NCBI GenBank assembly: GCA_023213315.1
Contig: JAKCPI010006217.1
Coordinates: 1 to 64,000 of the forward strand
DNA length: 64,000 nucleotides
From: Euborellia annulipes
Taxonomy: Eukaryota; Arthropoda; Insecta; Dermaptera; Anisolabididae
Reading direction: 5' to 3'
Made by a program: the position numbers and the translations under genes. The notes beneath the pieces were generated by a model. It saw nothing but the letters and a program-made list of their open reading frames with translations. It did not search any database and was not told where the DNA came from. The stretch's first letter is position 1; each line of letters opens with the position of its first letter. This document shows, in pieces, positions 35,465-46,439 of the stretch.

Positions 35465-38400
35465 TCGAAGGTTTCCGCGACTAGATGTATGCGAAGATAA
35501 GTTTTCTCGGCCCGAGAAAAAAAAAATATATATATTTATATACATTTTAATTATGAAAATTGCATTCATGGAATGCTCAGCTGTTTTGTCATATTGGATG
35601 GGAGGAATTGACGATTTGCAAAACATCTGTTGATTGTACTGAGGATGATTCTATGTCATTGAAATCGAAATATTTACAAATAAAACAGATAAAACGCATA
35701 AGTATTTATTTTTGGCCCATGTCCTTATAAAAAAATTGATTTTCTACTTGTGATTATTTCATTGTTTTTATAAAAGAAAATGAAAATCGTTATTGGAAAA
35801 TTTTCTAGGTTTGAACCATGGAAGTTTTCATTAAAAAATATATAATATTTTTATATAAACAATGAAATAATCACAAGTAGAAAACGCATGGGTGGGACTT
35901 AATATTGTCCTTCACTGTACTTCTGATGATCTACACAAAATAGCAAATACCTTAAGATTTTTTCATATAAAATCTTGTGTTTTTTGTAGGTTATCTATTA
36001 ATTAATAAGTTCATTCCGATGAGTTTGTTTATTACTCAGAAAAACATATACCGTATATGTTCTTCAAGACTTTCGCGAATGAATGTACCATGGTATGTGA
36101 AGATGAATTTTCTAGAGTTAAGGCGTGTTGTTTGTTGAGATTTGTTCGGCATTTCTGCTCTCCATTTGGAGATGGAGCCATTGCCCAGAAAATTGTATTC
36201 TTGATTAATGAGGGAATCCCCGAATTATATCACATTGTACAGTCAGTGGTCGCTACAAGTACCGGATCTGCTCTAGAGTGGAGTCTTGAGCTTAGTCAAT
36301 CAAACCAATATTTTTAAAATAAATAAATTATCTTTTTTAATGCAACTGAAGGGTAAAAGCTACTTTAAAGAAAATACTTCAGAAAGCTCAAAGTTCTCAC
36401 TTTTGAGCAGATCAGGCACTTGTGGCGCCCACTGTACCACTCTTAATTGGACCAATATGTGAGTAATCTCTGAGACATACACTAACCCGACTTGGGGACC
36501 AGCAAGACTGCGACCCCGAAAGCAAACCTCCTCTACCATTACTTCTTAATCCTACACTTTTGAAAATGGCTCCAAAAGGACAGTTGAAACGTCCAGTAAA
36601 TCTTAAACGCGTCTCAAACTGAGAAAATTTATCTTCACATATACGTATAGAGAGGGACAATATTAAGTCCCACCCATGCGTTTTCTACTTGTGATTATTT
36701 CATTGTTTTTAAAAAAATATTATATCTAAATATTTTTCGAGATCTATTATTTGAATAAGATAATAGTATTCAAAATACCTCGATTCGGACTTTAACTGAG
36801 TCATAGATATAAGGGGAAGTGAGTTTTATTGGTGCAGGTCGAGGGTCCGGTGGCCTGGTGCAATGGATAGCACGCCTATGCTCCGGAAAGGCGGAGATCC
36901 TGGGTTCGATTCCCGGGGGCCATGGGATGTTTGGCCTCATCAATAAAAAACACTCACATGTCTTGTTAAAAATATTATATATTTTTTAATGGAAACTTTC
37001 ATGGTTCAAATCTAGAAAATTTTCAATAAAGATTTTCATTTTCTTTTATAAAAACACGGAACAAGTAGAAAACGCATGGGTGGGACTTAATATTGACCTT
37101 CACTGTACATATATGTATATAATCGTGGGGTTGATTGAAGGTGGTCTCTAATACTTTTCTTCTTTTTTGTCGATTTTTCTCTAAAATCAACTTGTTTTTC
37201 GTTTTCTTAAATTGATCCAATTCTAACAGTCAAAATTGTTCAGTAAAATTTATTCGTCCAAATAAAAATTTTCACAAGAAAGAATGAAATGACCGTACTT
37301 TTTTTTTTATTTTAGAATTTGTCCGCAATAAATTCCCATATAAATTGGTGCAACCAGTGACCGATGATACAGTTGATACTTTCCTTAGTGGTTGGAATGA
37401 TAATCGAATTCGAGCGCTTATTTTTGAAAGACAAGAGACAGTCCGCTTGCGCTATTTACTTATGGCTTTTTATTATAGAGATCGAGTCGCTTTTGGGTAA
37501 GAAGTCAGATTTATTTTATGAATTAAATAAATTGTTTAAAACGTTTTTTATACAGATTTGTTCAGCTTACATCACCAAATACCCAAAAGATTGTTCAACA
37601 TTACCAAGTACCCTTGGATATTGAATCTTTACTCTTATTTAATGAAAATTCTCAAAGACCGACTGCTAGTCTCAGCATGGCTGATATTCCAGTCAAAACA
37701 ATGAGAGATGTGATTGACAATAATAAATATTTACTTTTGCCTCGACTTTCCTCTCAAGTAAGCTTTCTTTTTATTCTATTATAGTTTAAAGGTTTCGAGA
37801 TTTCTCCAATGAACAAGCAGCTAGTAGTTTTTCAGTTTATATTTATTAATTAATAAGGATACCGGAGGGCAGCCAGAAAAAAAATCAAATCAAAACAAAA
37901 TAAATTTCTTTATTTGATTGTCGGACGTTTCGAGCGCAAGTCGCGTTGAAAATGAATATCAACATTCAGCTATATACCTCCTTCAAATAAATATAAATTG
38001 AAAAAGCTACTAACTACTTGCTCAATGGAGAAATCCAGAAACCTTTAAACTACATATTATCAGAGATATACCTCCCTCAAATATACTACTATTCAGAAGA
38101 ATCTGCTTATCCGGCCTTGAATTATACATCCCGGTTTTTTGGGCCAAATTATTTGAGGCTCTCTTTTATCCTAATCTAATTTTTTTCAATAAAATAAAAA
38201 TCGGTAAGGGGCTTGTATTGATGTTATTATAAATTATTAAAATTTTAAGTGAAGATTTTGATAATTATCTAAAGAATGTACGTGTATGTGGCTTTAATAA
38301 AAAAAAAAAAAAGTAATTTTAGAATAAATTTGAAACATTGAAGCTTCGAACTCTTTGGAAAAGATTTGTAGATTATTTCATTTATTTTTTAATTTTAACC

Positions 38401-41400
38401 AATGTTTATAGGCTATGCTGGATGCTTTGTGTCCTGTGGAATGGGCCCGTCCTAGAAAACGTCTTTGCGTAGTTCTCATTTCTGAAAACACTCCGTATCA
38501 CGATGAACCAAGACAAGCACTTAGACAACTCGCACAAGATGCTCACTACAGTCCTGATCGGGTTCGATTTGCATATATTTACAAAGAACGTCAGCATGAA
38601 TTCGTTGCTGCCTTAACCAGTGGTAAAAAGATAATTCATATTTTATTTATCTAGAATAATAATTCATATTTTATTTATCTAGAATAATAATTCATATTTT
38701 ATTTATCTAGAATAATAATTCATATTTTATTTATCTAGACTAAATTAACTAGTTGTTTTTTGATGGCTGGATATTATATAGGATGTGGTATATGGGTAGC
38801 CAAGGTAAAATAATAAAGCAGTTGTTAATGTAAGATATGTAATGTATTGACCACCTCAGTCTGAATAAAAGTCTATATTTTGTCGACGTTTCGAGGGCCG
38901 ATCGTACTCTTCAGGACGAAAATTGACCTCCAAACAGTAGACAGAATTTTTCAAGAGAATATAAATTGGTAAAAACGTCACACTGCCATGTCAACTAACC
39001 TGACAATTTGACATCAATTTTTATACTGATGAAGAGTGCGATTCGCACTCGAAACGTTGACAAAATATAGACTTTTACTTTATTTTTCCCCTTGACTGCC
39101 CATATACTACATCCTTTTATTAAGGTTAATAATAATATTAAAGGGCAAATAAATTTTTCATTTAAATATTACTAGTATATAGGCCTACATGTAGTTTAAT
39201 ATTATGTTTTTTTTAGGTGTTGGAGCAAATGGTGATTCTGAAGATGGTAGCACATCTAATACAGGTGGAGCTCCTGAGGAACCTAGTTTACATATCGTAG
39301 TGATCTGGCGAAGAGACGCTTCGCATTTGAAATATGAATGGGCTCCGCACGAATGGCAAGCTTCTACAAATAATGAATGGAATGAAACCCGAGCTCAACT
39401 TGAATCTACCATTGAAAGACTCTTACGTACTTCAGAGGCTCTCAGCTACGAGGCAGTTGTTAATGTAAGACTATTTTCAACATTTATTGAGTGACGTCTT
39501 AAGGCTGCTGCAAACTTGACAAGCATGCACGTGCAATCTTTTTATACAAACAAACTGTAGCGTCTGTAGGAGAATTATTTTGCGCAAGCAAAATTCTCCG
39601 CCATTTTATAGACGTCTTGACATTTGATATTTATTTATTACATATATATTAATTCATTTAATATTTCAATATTAATATTTATTGTGTCCCTGTTTAAAGC
39701 ATGTGGCTTGTTATCTTCGATTAAATAACCTTCCAAGTTTGACATTTTTAGGTTAATGTGCGGCATAAGCTGTTTCTTGCAAAAGCATGCTTGTGCCGTG
39801 TGGTGCCGAAGGAAATTTGTGCATGCTTGTACAGTGACCGCCACAATTAAATCCCCACCTGGGAGATAGAGCCTTAAGTATAAGGGATAGTATATGGTAT
39901 ATAGTGAAATAATTTTAATACCGAAAAGGTAAAATAAAAGTATCTGTACCAGATTTTATTTTACCTTTTCGGTATTAAAATTATTTCACTATATACGGTA
40001 TACTTTACCATATACTCAAGGTTCTAGCTTACAGGTGGTGACTTAATTGTGGCGCTCACTGTACAAAAGAATTGCACCTGCACGCTTGTCAAGTTTGCAG
40101 TTACGTGGGTAGCTCTAAATCTAATAGTTTTTTGCTATCAGTTCCCATCAAAAATCCTATTTTCCCATCTAAAACCTAGGATAAATTACAATTTAATATT
40201 CATTTACAGGAGTTGATAGATGAACACGCTCAGGGTGTTGCCACTCGTTTAGTCAATCGACTTCTACTCACAGTTGAATTTTTCCGTGATAATGTTACCA
40301 AAGACCAAATCTTGCCAGTTCTCTCAGTTGTTGCAACATTAGTTCTAATTCTGGCAGCTGGATATCTTATGGCATATCTTGTGTAAGTACATACTTGAAA
40401 GAATTCTGATAATTAATAAATAATTTATTTAGCTTTAGATTACCTCTCGCTTTTTGTTTGTTTTTTTTTTACTTTCCTCATTCTAATATACGGTTGTATA
40501 TGTTACCCTTTGCTAATAAATATATATTTTGACTGATGAAGATTGGGGGCATCCCATTAGTGAAGTGGATGAATAAATAAAATTCGGAGATGATTTTCAG
40601 GCCAATTTATTTGGATTAACTCCTTCAGCTATGGGTCTTCGCTTCTGAGCCAAAAAGACTCCTTCAGGACCATGCGGAGTCAAGAAAACAAATAGCCCTC
40701 AATTTTGTCATTAAAAGTTGTGGTTAATCACGCTGGTACACATGAAGTAAAAAGGCATTGGAGCCAGACGAAGAAGGAGTCGTTGACCCATAGCGGAAGG
40801 AGTTAATCCAATAAATTGGCCTGAAAATCATCTCCGGTTTTATTTATTCATCCTCCTCACTATTTATTTCAGTCTCGTCTATGGTTTAGAGAATTATATA
40901 ATATATATATAATTATATACAATTATAATATATTGGCATAAACTAAAAACAATTAATATAGATTATCAAGCTGGTTACTTGTCATATTTGAGAGGATATC
41001 ACACACACAACACAGGAGAAATTACAAAATTTTTTATATAAAGAAATTATACAACATACATAAAAAACAAACTAAATTGCACATGAGATACCATATACAT
41101 ATATTATAATATTAAAATTTACCTCAGCTCTTAAGTTACAAAAGATTATATTGGATGTTGTTAAAATTATATAATTCGTTTATTCTATTGATAATGAAAA
41201 TAAATATATATATATATATTGGAACTTAAGAGCTGAGGTAAATTTTGAATATTAATATTATATTATTATGTATATGGTTTACTGATGCACTTTTTCAGTT
41301 TTTTCGATTTTCTCAAAATTCGCTACAACGATTTTGATTAAAATTAAAAAATCAATTATTTTTTAGAAGCTCTTTAAAATGTATATTCTCATTTTACCAT

Positions 41401-43080
41401 TGAAATCTTTTGAAGACCACTCTACTCTTGTACTAGTACTCTCTGGCCAATTTTTATTAAAAGCTTATTTTCACGCCTCAGGTGGGTGCCTAACTTAAAT
41501 ATAAAATTCCAACCTCCTAGCTCAATTCCTTCATGCTTTAAATTGAACATAGACAGACATACAGACAGACCATATCGCGAAAACCACTTTTTTGGATTCA
41601 GGGGACCTCAAAACATGTATATTTATCAAAATCTCGACATCGAATTTTTGACATGAAACCAATACTCTCTTTCTATATATACTGTATATTACATATATAC
41701 ATAGGTAAGAGAAAGTAAAAACTATAAAACTGTCAAAAAATTTGTTATTAATTTCTATCCTGTTTACCATAGGCGATTAGAGGAAGAAAATATAAAGAAT
41801 CAACCAAAACGTCGAACAACTTCTGAAAGATCTAAAAGTTCGACCGCAGATACCGACTCCCTTGGTAACGACTCTCTTGGGCATAATAATAACAGAAAAT
41901 GGACGACTGGTAAGAGAACGAAGTTAGTTAGTTACTTGATTCTCTCTCTATTGTATTATTTCCTTAGATTTTAAAGGTTTAACTAAAACACCTTCGACAC
42001 CGCAATTACGGCTACATGAGCTTCGCGCAGAGACATATAATGGCATGGTGAGATTGATTAAACCCGGATGTCGTACTCTCGTCCTTTTGGTTGATTCTCA
42101 ATCACGTAATAAACTCTTACCTGACTTTCATAGGATGGTTTGGCCATATAGAAAGTAATTATTTATATAATATTAAATTTATATACTAAAAAGATAAATG
42201 TTATTATCTTATTCAATATTTGTTTAGGAATAAAACTCTGATGTTCGGACATCTTTCATTGGATAAAGGCCTTGAGTGGTACAAGAATCTTTTGACACTT
42301 TCATTGCCTGAACCAAGGGAATTGAATATTAATCCAAGAAATTGTATTGGAACTGTTCTGAGTTTGAACGGTCATCGCAAGTATTTTTGCATGTACCATG
42401 CCAAGCATCCAGAATGTGTCAAGGGAAAAGGCTCAAAGGTAAAGCAAAACTTCTTTTTAGAATTTCTTTCTTCTTATCTTCGGAGTAGTGGCTGTGAGAT
42501 ATATAGATGGATAATTATGGGCCAGGAGCAGCCAATAAATAGACTCTGTATGCAGGTTCAATCACCTGAGACTTTTCGGTTTTTTTTTTATTTATGAACC
42601 ATCTTCAGTCCTTAGTTTGGAAAAGTATATATAATTGCACAGAGTTAGGCAGTGTTATCATTTGGCATATACATTGTTGTTTCGTCATCATTGATATATG
42701 ATACTCACTAGTGTAACCATCGAAAAAATTTTTGACCTGGGAATAAATATTTGTTATGTCATTACAAATGTAATTTTGATGTCGAAACAACAATGTATAT
42801 GGCAAATGATAACTGACTAACTCTGTGCAAGCCCCCGGGTGTGGCGTAGTAGGTAGCGCGCCTACCTCCTATACCAAACGTCGCGGGTTCGGACCCAGGC
42901 AGTCCCATGATTTTATTTAAGCCATTTGGATACCAGATGGCTTAAATAGAAATGCCTCAACCCACAATAGATATATTCTCTACAACGGTTATCGTCAAAG
43001 TCTTAAATGGCCTGAGTTGCCGAAAAGACTGTATGAATGTGTGTGTGAATGTGAGTGTGAATGAGAAAAAAAGTGTGAAT

Positions 43081-43116
<36 letters not shown>

Positions 43117-45438
43117 GTGCAATTATATATACTTTTCAATCTGTAAGCAATGAGCAAACAAATAAATCATTTTATTTTTTTTATGTTTTTTTTTATTACT
43201 TTTCAATCTAAGGACTGAAGATGATTCTTAAATAAAAAGAACTGAAACGTCTCCGGTGATTGAACCTGCATACAGAGCCTTTTTATTGGTTGCTCCTGTC
43301 CATCTTTTATTAAGTTCTTAATTAAAAAATAATATCATTAAAAATAAAAAATTCCATGTTTTGTATTATTTAAAATTGTCAGGAAAAAGGAATTTCGTAA
43401 TCATTTATTATAGAACTGGTGTAAGTCCCATTTGAGGTAGGTGGCTTAGCAGATGTTTGCCTGTCAGTAGCCTGTTATTTTGCATTTGTTTATATTACGT
43501 GTCAAGAGTTAGTCGGTTAGGTTACTTATTAGTATAAAAATATCAAGCTGTTATTACTTTATATTCCCCCGGTGCGTCATGAATATTTCAAAACACTGCC
43601 ACATGCAGAGCATAAGTAAATACTACGAATCTTGTATCTTGTAATTTTAACAATGTAACAGGGCCGGAACTACGAGATTTTATAGGGGGGGGGCAAAATT
43701 TAATTTGCTGCCCCCTTAAAATTTTCTATACAAAATTCATATTATTTTACCTTTTTTTTTTTTAGTAAATCTTTCTTTAATTGCCGCCCCGGACACATGC
43801 ACCCAGTGCCCCCCCCCCCAGATTCGGTCCTGTTCTAACCTTTAATTTTCTCGAAACAAGAGAAAATGGACTTACACCACTTTCAAAAGATATAAAACAG
43901 CACATGATTTGTTCATTAAGACTAAAATCATTATTTTTTTGTTTAGCGAATGGTTAAAATGACTCGACATTTGGGCAACAATAATGACCGAACAAACACG
44001 TCTGCTGCTTTTATGGGTTTTGAGACTAGCGAGAGTGAAGACACAGATACATCGGATCTTGAACAAGGAAGCAGAGCACTTGACCAGGTGATCGATCGAT
44101 TCATCATTTATATTTTATCACAGGTATTAGAATAATAAAATAATATGTGTGCGCAAAAAAAAAAACAAAACAAAAAAACAGGATGCTAATTTTTTTGGGA
44201 GGTTTGTTAGTCGAAACTTTTTCTACTACCCTTTTTTTTTTTGTTGAATTTTTTTTATGAGTCTAAAGAATTTGTAAGCCCTCGGGTTGTGCTGAGTTAA
44301 TAGCGCGCCTACCTTGTATACCAAGGGTCGAGGGTTCGGATCCCAGACAGTCCGATGATTTTATTTAAGCCATTTGGATACCAAATGGCTTTTTTAAGCC
44401 TTTTTCTTCTTCTTCTTCTTTTTAGAATGCCTGGACCCCAATATATATATTTTCATAATAACGGTTATCGTCTTATATGGCCTAAGTTGCCGAAAAGACT
44501 CTATGTATGTGTGTGAATGGAAAAAAAGTGTGTTTTTTTTTAAATTAAAAAAAAAAAAGAATTTGTAACCCATAGTTAGATTACAAATAAGAATTATTAA
44601 TTCCAATAAGAAATATAGATTATGTGAAAAATTTTTAAGTTATAAAATTGGTTCAATTTTTAATTTAAGGAAACATCATTATTTGATTGAATTTTTAATT
44701 TAAATTACCATAAATAACAAACTACTGTATATATAAATGGTCTTTCAATCCGTGTCAGGAATTAATTAAAATTCATATTTAATAAATTAAAACGCGCCTA
44801 AAAAAGGAGGTAGTTGAACCACGGATCTGCCGATTTGTACTCAGCCTCCTCTACAACTAGATCACAGAGCTGAGATCAAATCGAAAGATCCGTGCTTCAA
44901 CTACCTATCTTTTTAGGCGTTTTGATAATAGAGTTATTTTTATAGAACATAAATATACCATATAATATATATATATATATATTATATACCTTGGCCAAAA
45001 TACTAAAATATATCTTCCTATATTCAAGAGATTTAAATGAAAAATTGTAAAATCCCACATTTAGTTAATAAATTAGATTTAGAAAAATAATATAATATAT
45101 TACAATGGATTTTTAAAAAGATTTATTAAATAAGGCAAAATCTAATCGCCAAACCAAGCAGAAAAAAAACAAATTTAAAATTTACAAATATAATTTCATG
45201 TAAACTGCATTTTGAGATCGAGCAGGAGACCAAGATTATAGTATATATATATCTATATTTTCCTACCTTAAATAATTTCTATCTTGATTTTTAGGCAAGT
45301 CTTTTGGACTCAAAATACGGCAATGTTGTGTTCCAAGGCAATCTTCTAGACGGTTTTCCCAATTGGCTCGACCGTTTATTCGAAGGTTCCACGCATCGTT
45401 ATTATATTAATTATTGGCCGGATTTTACGCCAAAGTAG
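31467..45438 (+). CDS. DNAJC16: DNAJC16 (ERdj8), ER J-domain/thioredoxin-like membrane protein
   Basis: ER-resident J-protein; the family partners with Hsp70 and is linked to ER and autophagosome functions. Fifteen exons: 31467-31615, 32642-32708, 32779-32981, 34381-34468, 34862-35054, 37316-37496, 37556-37757, 38412-38622, 39217-39464, 40210-40382, 41773-41909, 41968-42154, 42228-42438, 43947-44087, 45295-45438. All phases match and give 844 aa, a little longer than the human protein. A signal peptide covers residues 1-20. The J domain is about 23-90 with HPD at 51-53, split by intron 1. The thioredoxin-like domain has DWCVACF with Cys164 and Cys167. A membrane segment lies at about 548-572 (ILPVLSVVATLVLILAAGYL), followed by a basic, Ser-rich stretch and a conserved C-terminus with WLDRLFEGS. 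Introns host two SINEs, several MITEs and a hAT element. An AATAAA lies at 46249. Identity secure. Confidence 0.95.
33800..33963. mobile_element. Palindromic element nested in a hAT
   Basis: Arms of about 70 bp: GTGAGGTTTCA, GGTTATAAATGAAAG, TTAGATTTTACAACTCGATA and their complements. The apex contains the hammerhead-like motif at 33879-33917. Confidence 0.85.
33879..33917 (+). ncRNA. Hammerhead-like motif with 3-bp zero-loop helix III
   Basis: ACTC (helix I), CTGAGGA (33883-33889), T, GGGTT/AGCCC helix II (loop AAT), GAA, then ATATAT folding on itself as helix III, C, GAGT (helix I partner, 4 perfect pairs). Confidence 0.45.
35237..35730. mobile_element. Inverted-repeat element with about 180-bp arms
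   Basis: Arms 35237-35418 and 35553-35730 are near-complete inverses; the spacer is a TA microsatellite plus TTCTCGAAGGTTTCCGCGAC. Each arm has a hammerhead-like motif facing outward (minus 35294-35328, plus 35634-35679). A solitary arm of the same family lies at about 27950-28085. Confidence 0.85.
35634..35679 (+). ncRNA. Hammerhead-like motif, T-A helix III class
   Basis: TTGTA (helix I), CTGAGGA (35639-35645), T, GATT/AATC helix II (4 bp, long loop), GAAAT, ATT, TACAA (helix I partner, five perfect pairs). Confidence 0.4.
36648..37105. mobile_element. M1 MITE carrying a retroposed tRNA-like insert
   Basis: Ends AGAGGGACAATATTAAGTCC and GGGACTTAATATTGACCTTC before CACTG, with TA outside both. 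Core sequence flows into 36725, breaks, and resumes at 36968 after a 13-bp duplicated stretch. Confidence 0.8.
36726..36967 (+). mobile_element. tRNA-derived retroposon with 13-bp TSD
   Basis: 242-bp insert flanked by exact AAAAATATTATAT copies (36713-36725, 36968-36980). It includes a tRNA-like unit at about 36846-36925 with GGCCTGGTGCAATGG, a GCCT/AGGC anticodon-like stem and a perfect B box GGTTCGATTCC. The loop is oversized (about 11 nt), so it is not a working tRNA gene. Unusually, unrelated sequence precedes the tRNA unit and there is no A-tail. Confidence 0.7.
37778..38055. mobile_element. Inverted-repeat element, DNAJC16 intron 7
   Basis: Arms contain GTTTAAAGGTTTC, CTCCAATGAACAAGCAGCTA and the inverted equivalents (TAGTTTAAAGG at the right end). 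A degraded GAAACGTC unit (minus) lies near 37922. Confidence 0.65.
38631..38741. repeat. 28-bp tandem repeat, about four copies
   Basis: Unit ATAATTCATATTTTATTTAT plus CTAGAATA repeated with almost no change. It begins nine bases after the DNAJC16 exon 8 donor (38622). Confidence 0.9.
38781..39114. mobile_element. Inverted-repeat element with outward motifs
   Basis: Ends GGATGTGGTATATGGG and its inverse CCCATATACTACATCC (one mismatch). TAAAAGTCTATATTTTGTC lies in the left arm and its inverse in the right. Hammerhead-like units: minus strand 38885-38914 (core damaged by a 2-nt loss), plus strand 39026-39058. In DNAJC16 intron 8. Confidence 0.85.
39019..39068 (+). ncRNA. Hammerhead-like motif with perfect 7-bp helix II
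   Basis: CTGATGA (39026-39032), A, GAGTGCG/CGCACTC perfect helix II (loop ATT), GAAAC, GTT, GACAAAA. Helix I has lost its first and third pairs relative to the partner arm, where GTC faces GAC. Confidence 0.4.
39832..40061. mobile_element. Palindromic TA-flanked MITE (family M2)
   Basis: 230 bp, TA at both sides. Left end CAGTGACCGCCACAATTAAA; the right end is its inverse, ending GCGCTCACTG. Interior GAAATAATTTTAATACCG and complement form a long hairpin. A half copy is at 5682. In DNAJC16 intron 9. Confidence 0.9.
40568..40853. mobile_element. Inverted-repeat element, DNAJC16 intron 10
   Basis: Arms run GGATGAATAAATAAAA to TTGGATTAACTCCTTC and back, about 58 bp nearly perfect. A degraded hammerhead-like unit on the minus strand lies at about 40635-40667 (CTGAAG, GAGTC/GGCTC helix). 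Confidence 0.8.
41281..41725 (-). repeat. Repeat X, DNAJC16 intron 10
   Basis: Starts CTGATGCACTTTTTCAG, passes AAATTCGCTACAACGATTTT and CATATCGCGAAAACCACTTT, and ends TCTCGACATCGAATTTTTGA and a TAAGAGAAAGTA palindrome end. Confidence 0.75.
42831..43110 (+). mobile_element. tRNA-derived SINE (family S1), complete
   Basis: 280 bp. A box TGGCGTAGTAGG and B box GGTTCGGACCC in the head, the GCCATTTGG stem-loop, the body with CGGTTATCGTCAAAGTCTTA, and a long A-tail. Flanked by exact 12-bp AACTCTGTGCAA (42819-42830, 43111-43122). Sense to DNAJC16. Confidence 0.92.
43212..43254 (+). ncRNA. Hammerhead-like motif in DNAJC16 intron 13
   Basis: GGA (helix I), CTGAAGA (43215-43221), T, GATTCTT/AAGAACT helix II (6 of 7 pairs counting G-T), GAAAC, GTC, TCC (helix I partner, 3 bp). 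Confidence 0.4.
43659..43832. mobile_element. hAT-type MITE, relative of 9381-9574
   Basis: Left end CAGGGCCGGAACTACGAG; right end GATTCGGTCCTG. Same GCAAAATTTAATTTGC and TTGCCGCCCC interior as the 9381 element. No matching 8-bp flanks were found, so one edge may be altered. Confidence 0.65.
44278..44557 (+). mobile_element. tRNA-derived SINE (family S1), second intronic copy
   Basis: Head with GCTGAGTTAATAGCGCGCC and GGTTCGGATCCC, body with GGCCTAAGTTGCCGAAAAGA, and an A-tail. Flanked by AAAGAATTTGTAA (44265-44277) and a matching copy ending at 44568. In DNAJC16 intron 14, sense, 1.4 kb after the first copy. Confidence 0.9.
44790..44924 (-). mobile_element. Palindromic element with a tRNA-like core
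   Basis: Arms of about 38 bp: AAAACGCGCCTAAAAA, GGTAGTTGAACCACGGATCT and inverses. On the minus strand the centre reads TGATCTAGTTGTAGAGG then GTGGTTCAACTACC, like a decayed tRNA whose T-arm is part of the palindrome. In DNAJC16 intron 14. Confidence 0.6.
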
Positions 45439-46439
45439 CCCATTTTCAAAATTCATTTCAAGCCTCATCTCTCAGACACTAGGTATTTGTTAAATTTGAT
45501 ATATATATATATATATATATCTTTAATATTTCTATAATTCTCCTTCTCTGTGTTTTTCAGTGGAAAATTGTTATTTATTTTAAATTTTATATATTTTGGG
45601 CTAATCATTTAATTAAGTTCAAGTGTCTGATGAATTGAATCACTGTCATAAGTGCGGAGATCCCTCTTCTCCCCGCCCATTCCAGGGCACCTACGCCCAC
45701 TTTACGAGCACTTTAAAGGCTCCAGTTAAAAAAAAAAGACTCAATTTATTATTTTCTTTATTTTTTTTTTTTATTCAGAGATAAAAATTATTTATCGAGA
45801 TTTTTATATGTTGATTTTTATTTCTTTTTAATGGAATGTTTTAAATTTTTATTAATTTATGTTTTCTTATTATTATTATTCTTGAATGTTTGGGCGCTTC
45901 GTTGATAAAGGCGTTAGGTTTTTTTTAAACTGGAACCTTGTATTTTAGTGCCTCACTTGTTTTAGATGTGTGAGTCTTTATGCATAAACACAAATTAGGA
46001 GCCGACTAATGCTCCATAAGACAAAATCTGTGTACATATTTAAAGAACTTTTATTAGATACAAATAAGGGAAGGGACGATGTATGTTGTTTATTTTAAAA
46101 GAAATATTGGTTCTGTGTTTGACAAAAAAAAAAATTTTAAAATATATATCAAAAAGAAAAATGACCAGAATCTCGTTGTTATATCGCGTCAACGCGTTTG
46201 TTTCCTCTTTTGGGGCAGATTTTATTGTTGTACCTTATAATAAAGTACTATTAATTAGATTGCATGCAATACAAGAGTCTCTTAATAAAAGAATTAATAA
46301 TAGATATTTAACAATCGAAAAAATTAATTTTTAAATGGTACAAAAAAGAGACCGGGGTCTAAATGTCCTCAGATACCTCGAGTAAATTAAAAAAAAAAAA
46401 AAAAAAAAAATGAAAATATTAAATATTTTGTAGACGAGG

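Larger units (their letters stand above)
35154..35916. mobile_element. M1 MITE split by a large inverted-repeat element
   Basis: Left end CAGTGAGGGTCAATATTAAG after TA; right end GGGACTTAATATTGTCCTTC before CACTG and TA. The M1 core is interrupted at about 35200-35740 by the element at 35237-35730. In DNAJC16 intron 5. Confidence 0.8.
42505..43306. mobile_element. Inverted-repeat element, DNAJC16 intron 13
   Basis: Arms include AGATGGATAATTATGGG, AGACTCTGTATGCAGGTTCA and inverses. Both arms have a hammerhead-like unit (minus 42570-42608, plus 43212-43254). A SINE (42831-43110) later inserted between the arms. A related single arm lies at about 60335-60430. Confidence 0.8.

Noticed and set aside
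36846..36925. Functional tRNA gene
   Set aside because: B box is perfect but the anticodon loop is too large and the acceptor stem is poor; better read as SINE-type tRNA-derived sequence.
38631..38741. CRISPR-like regular repeat
   Set aside because: Units are directly adjacent with no spacers, in a eukaryotic intron; a plain tandem repeat.
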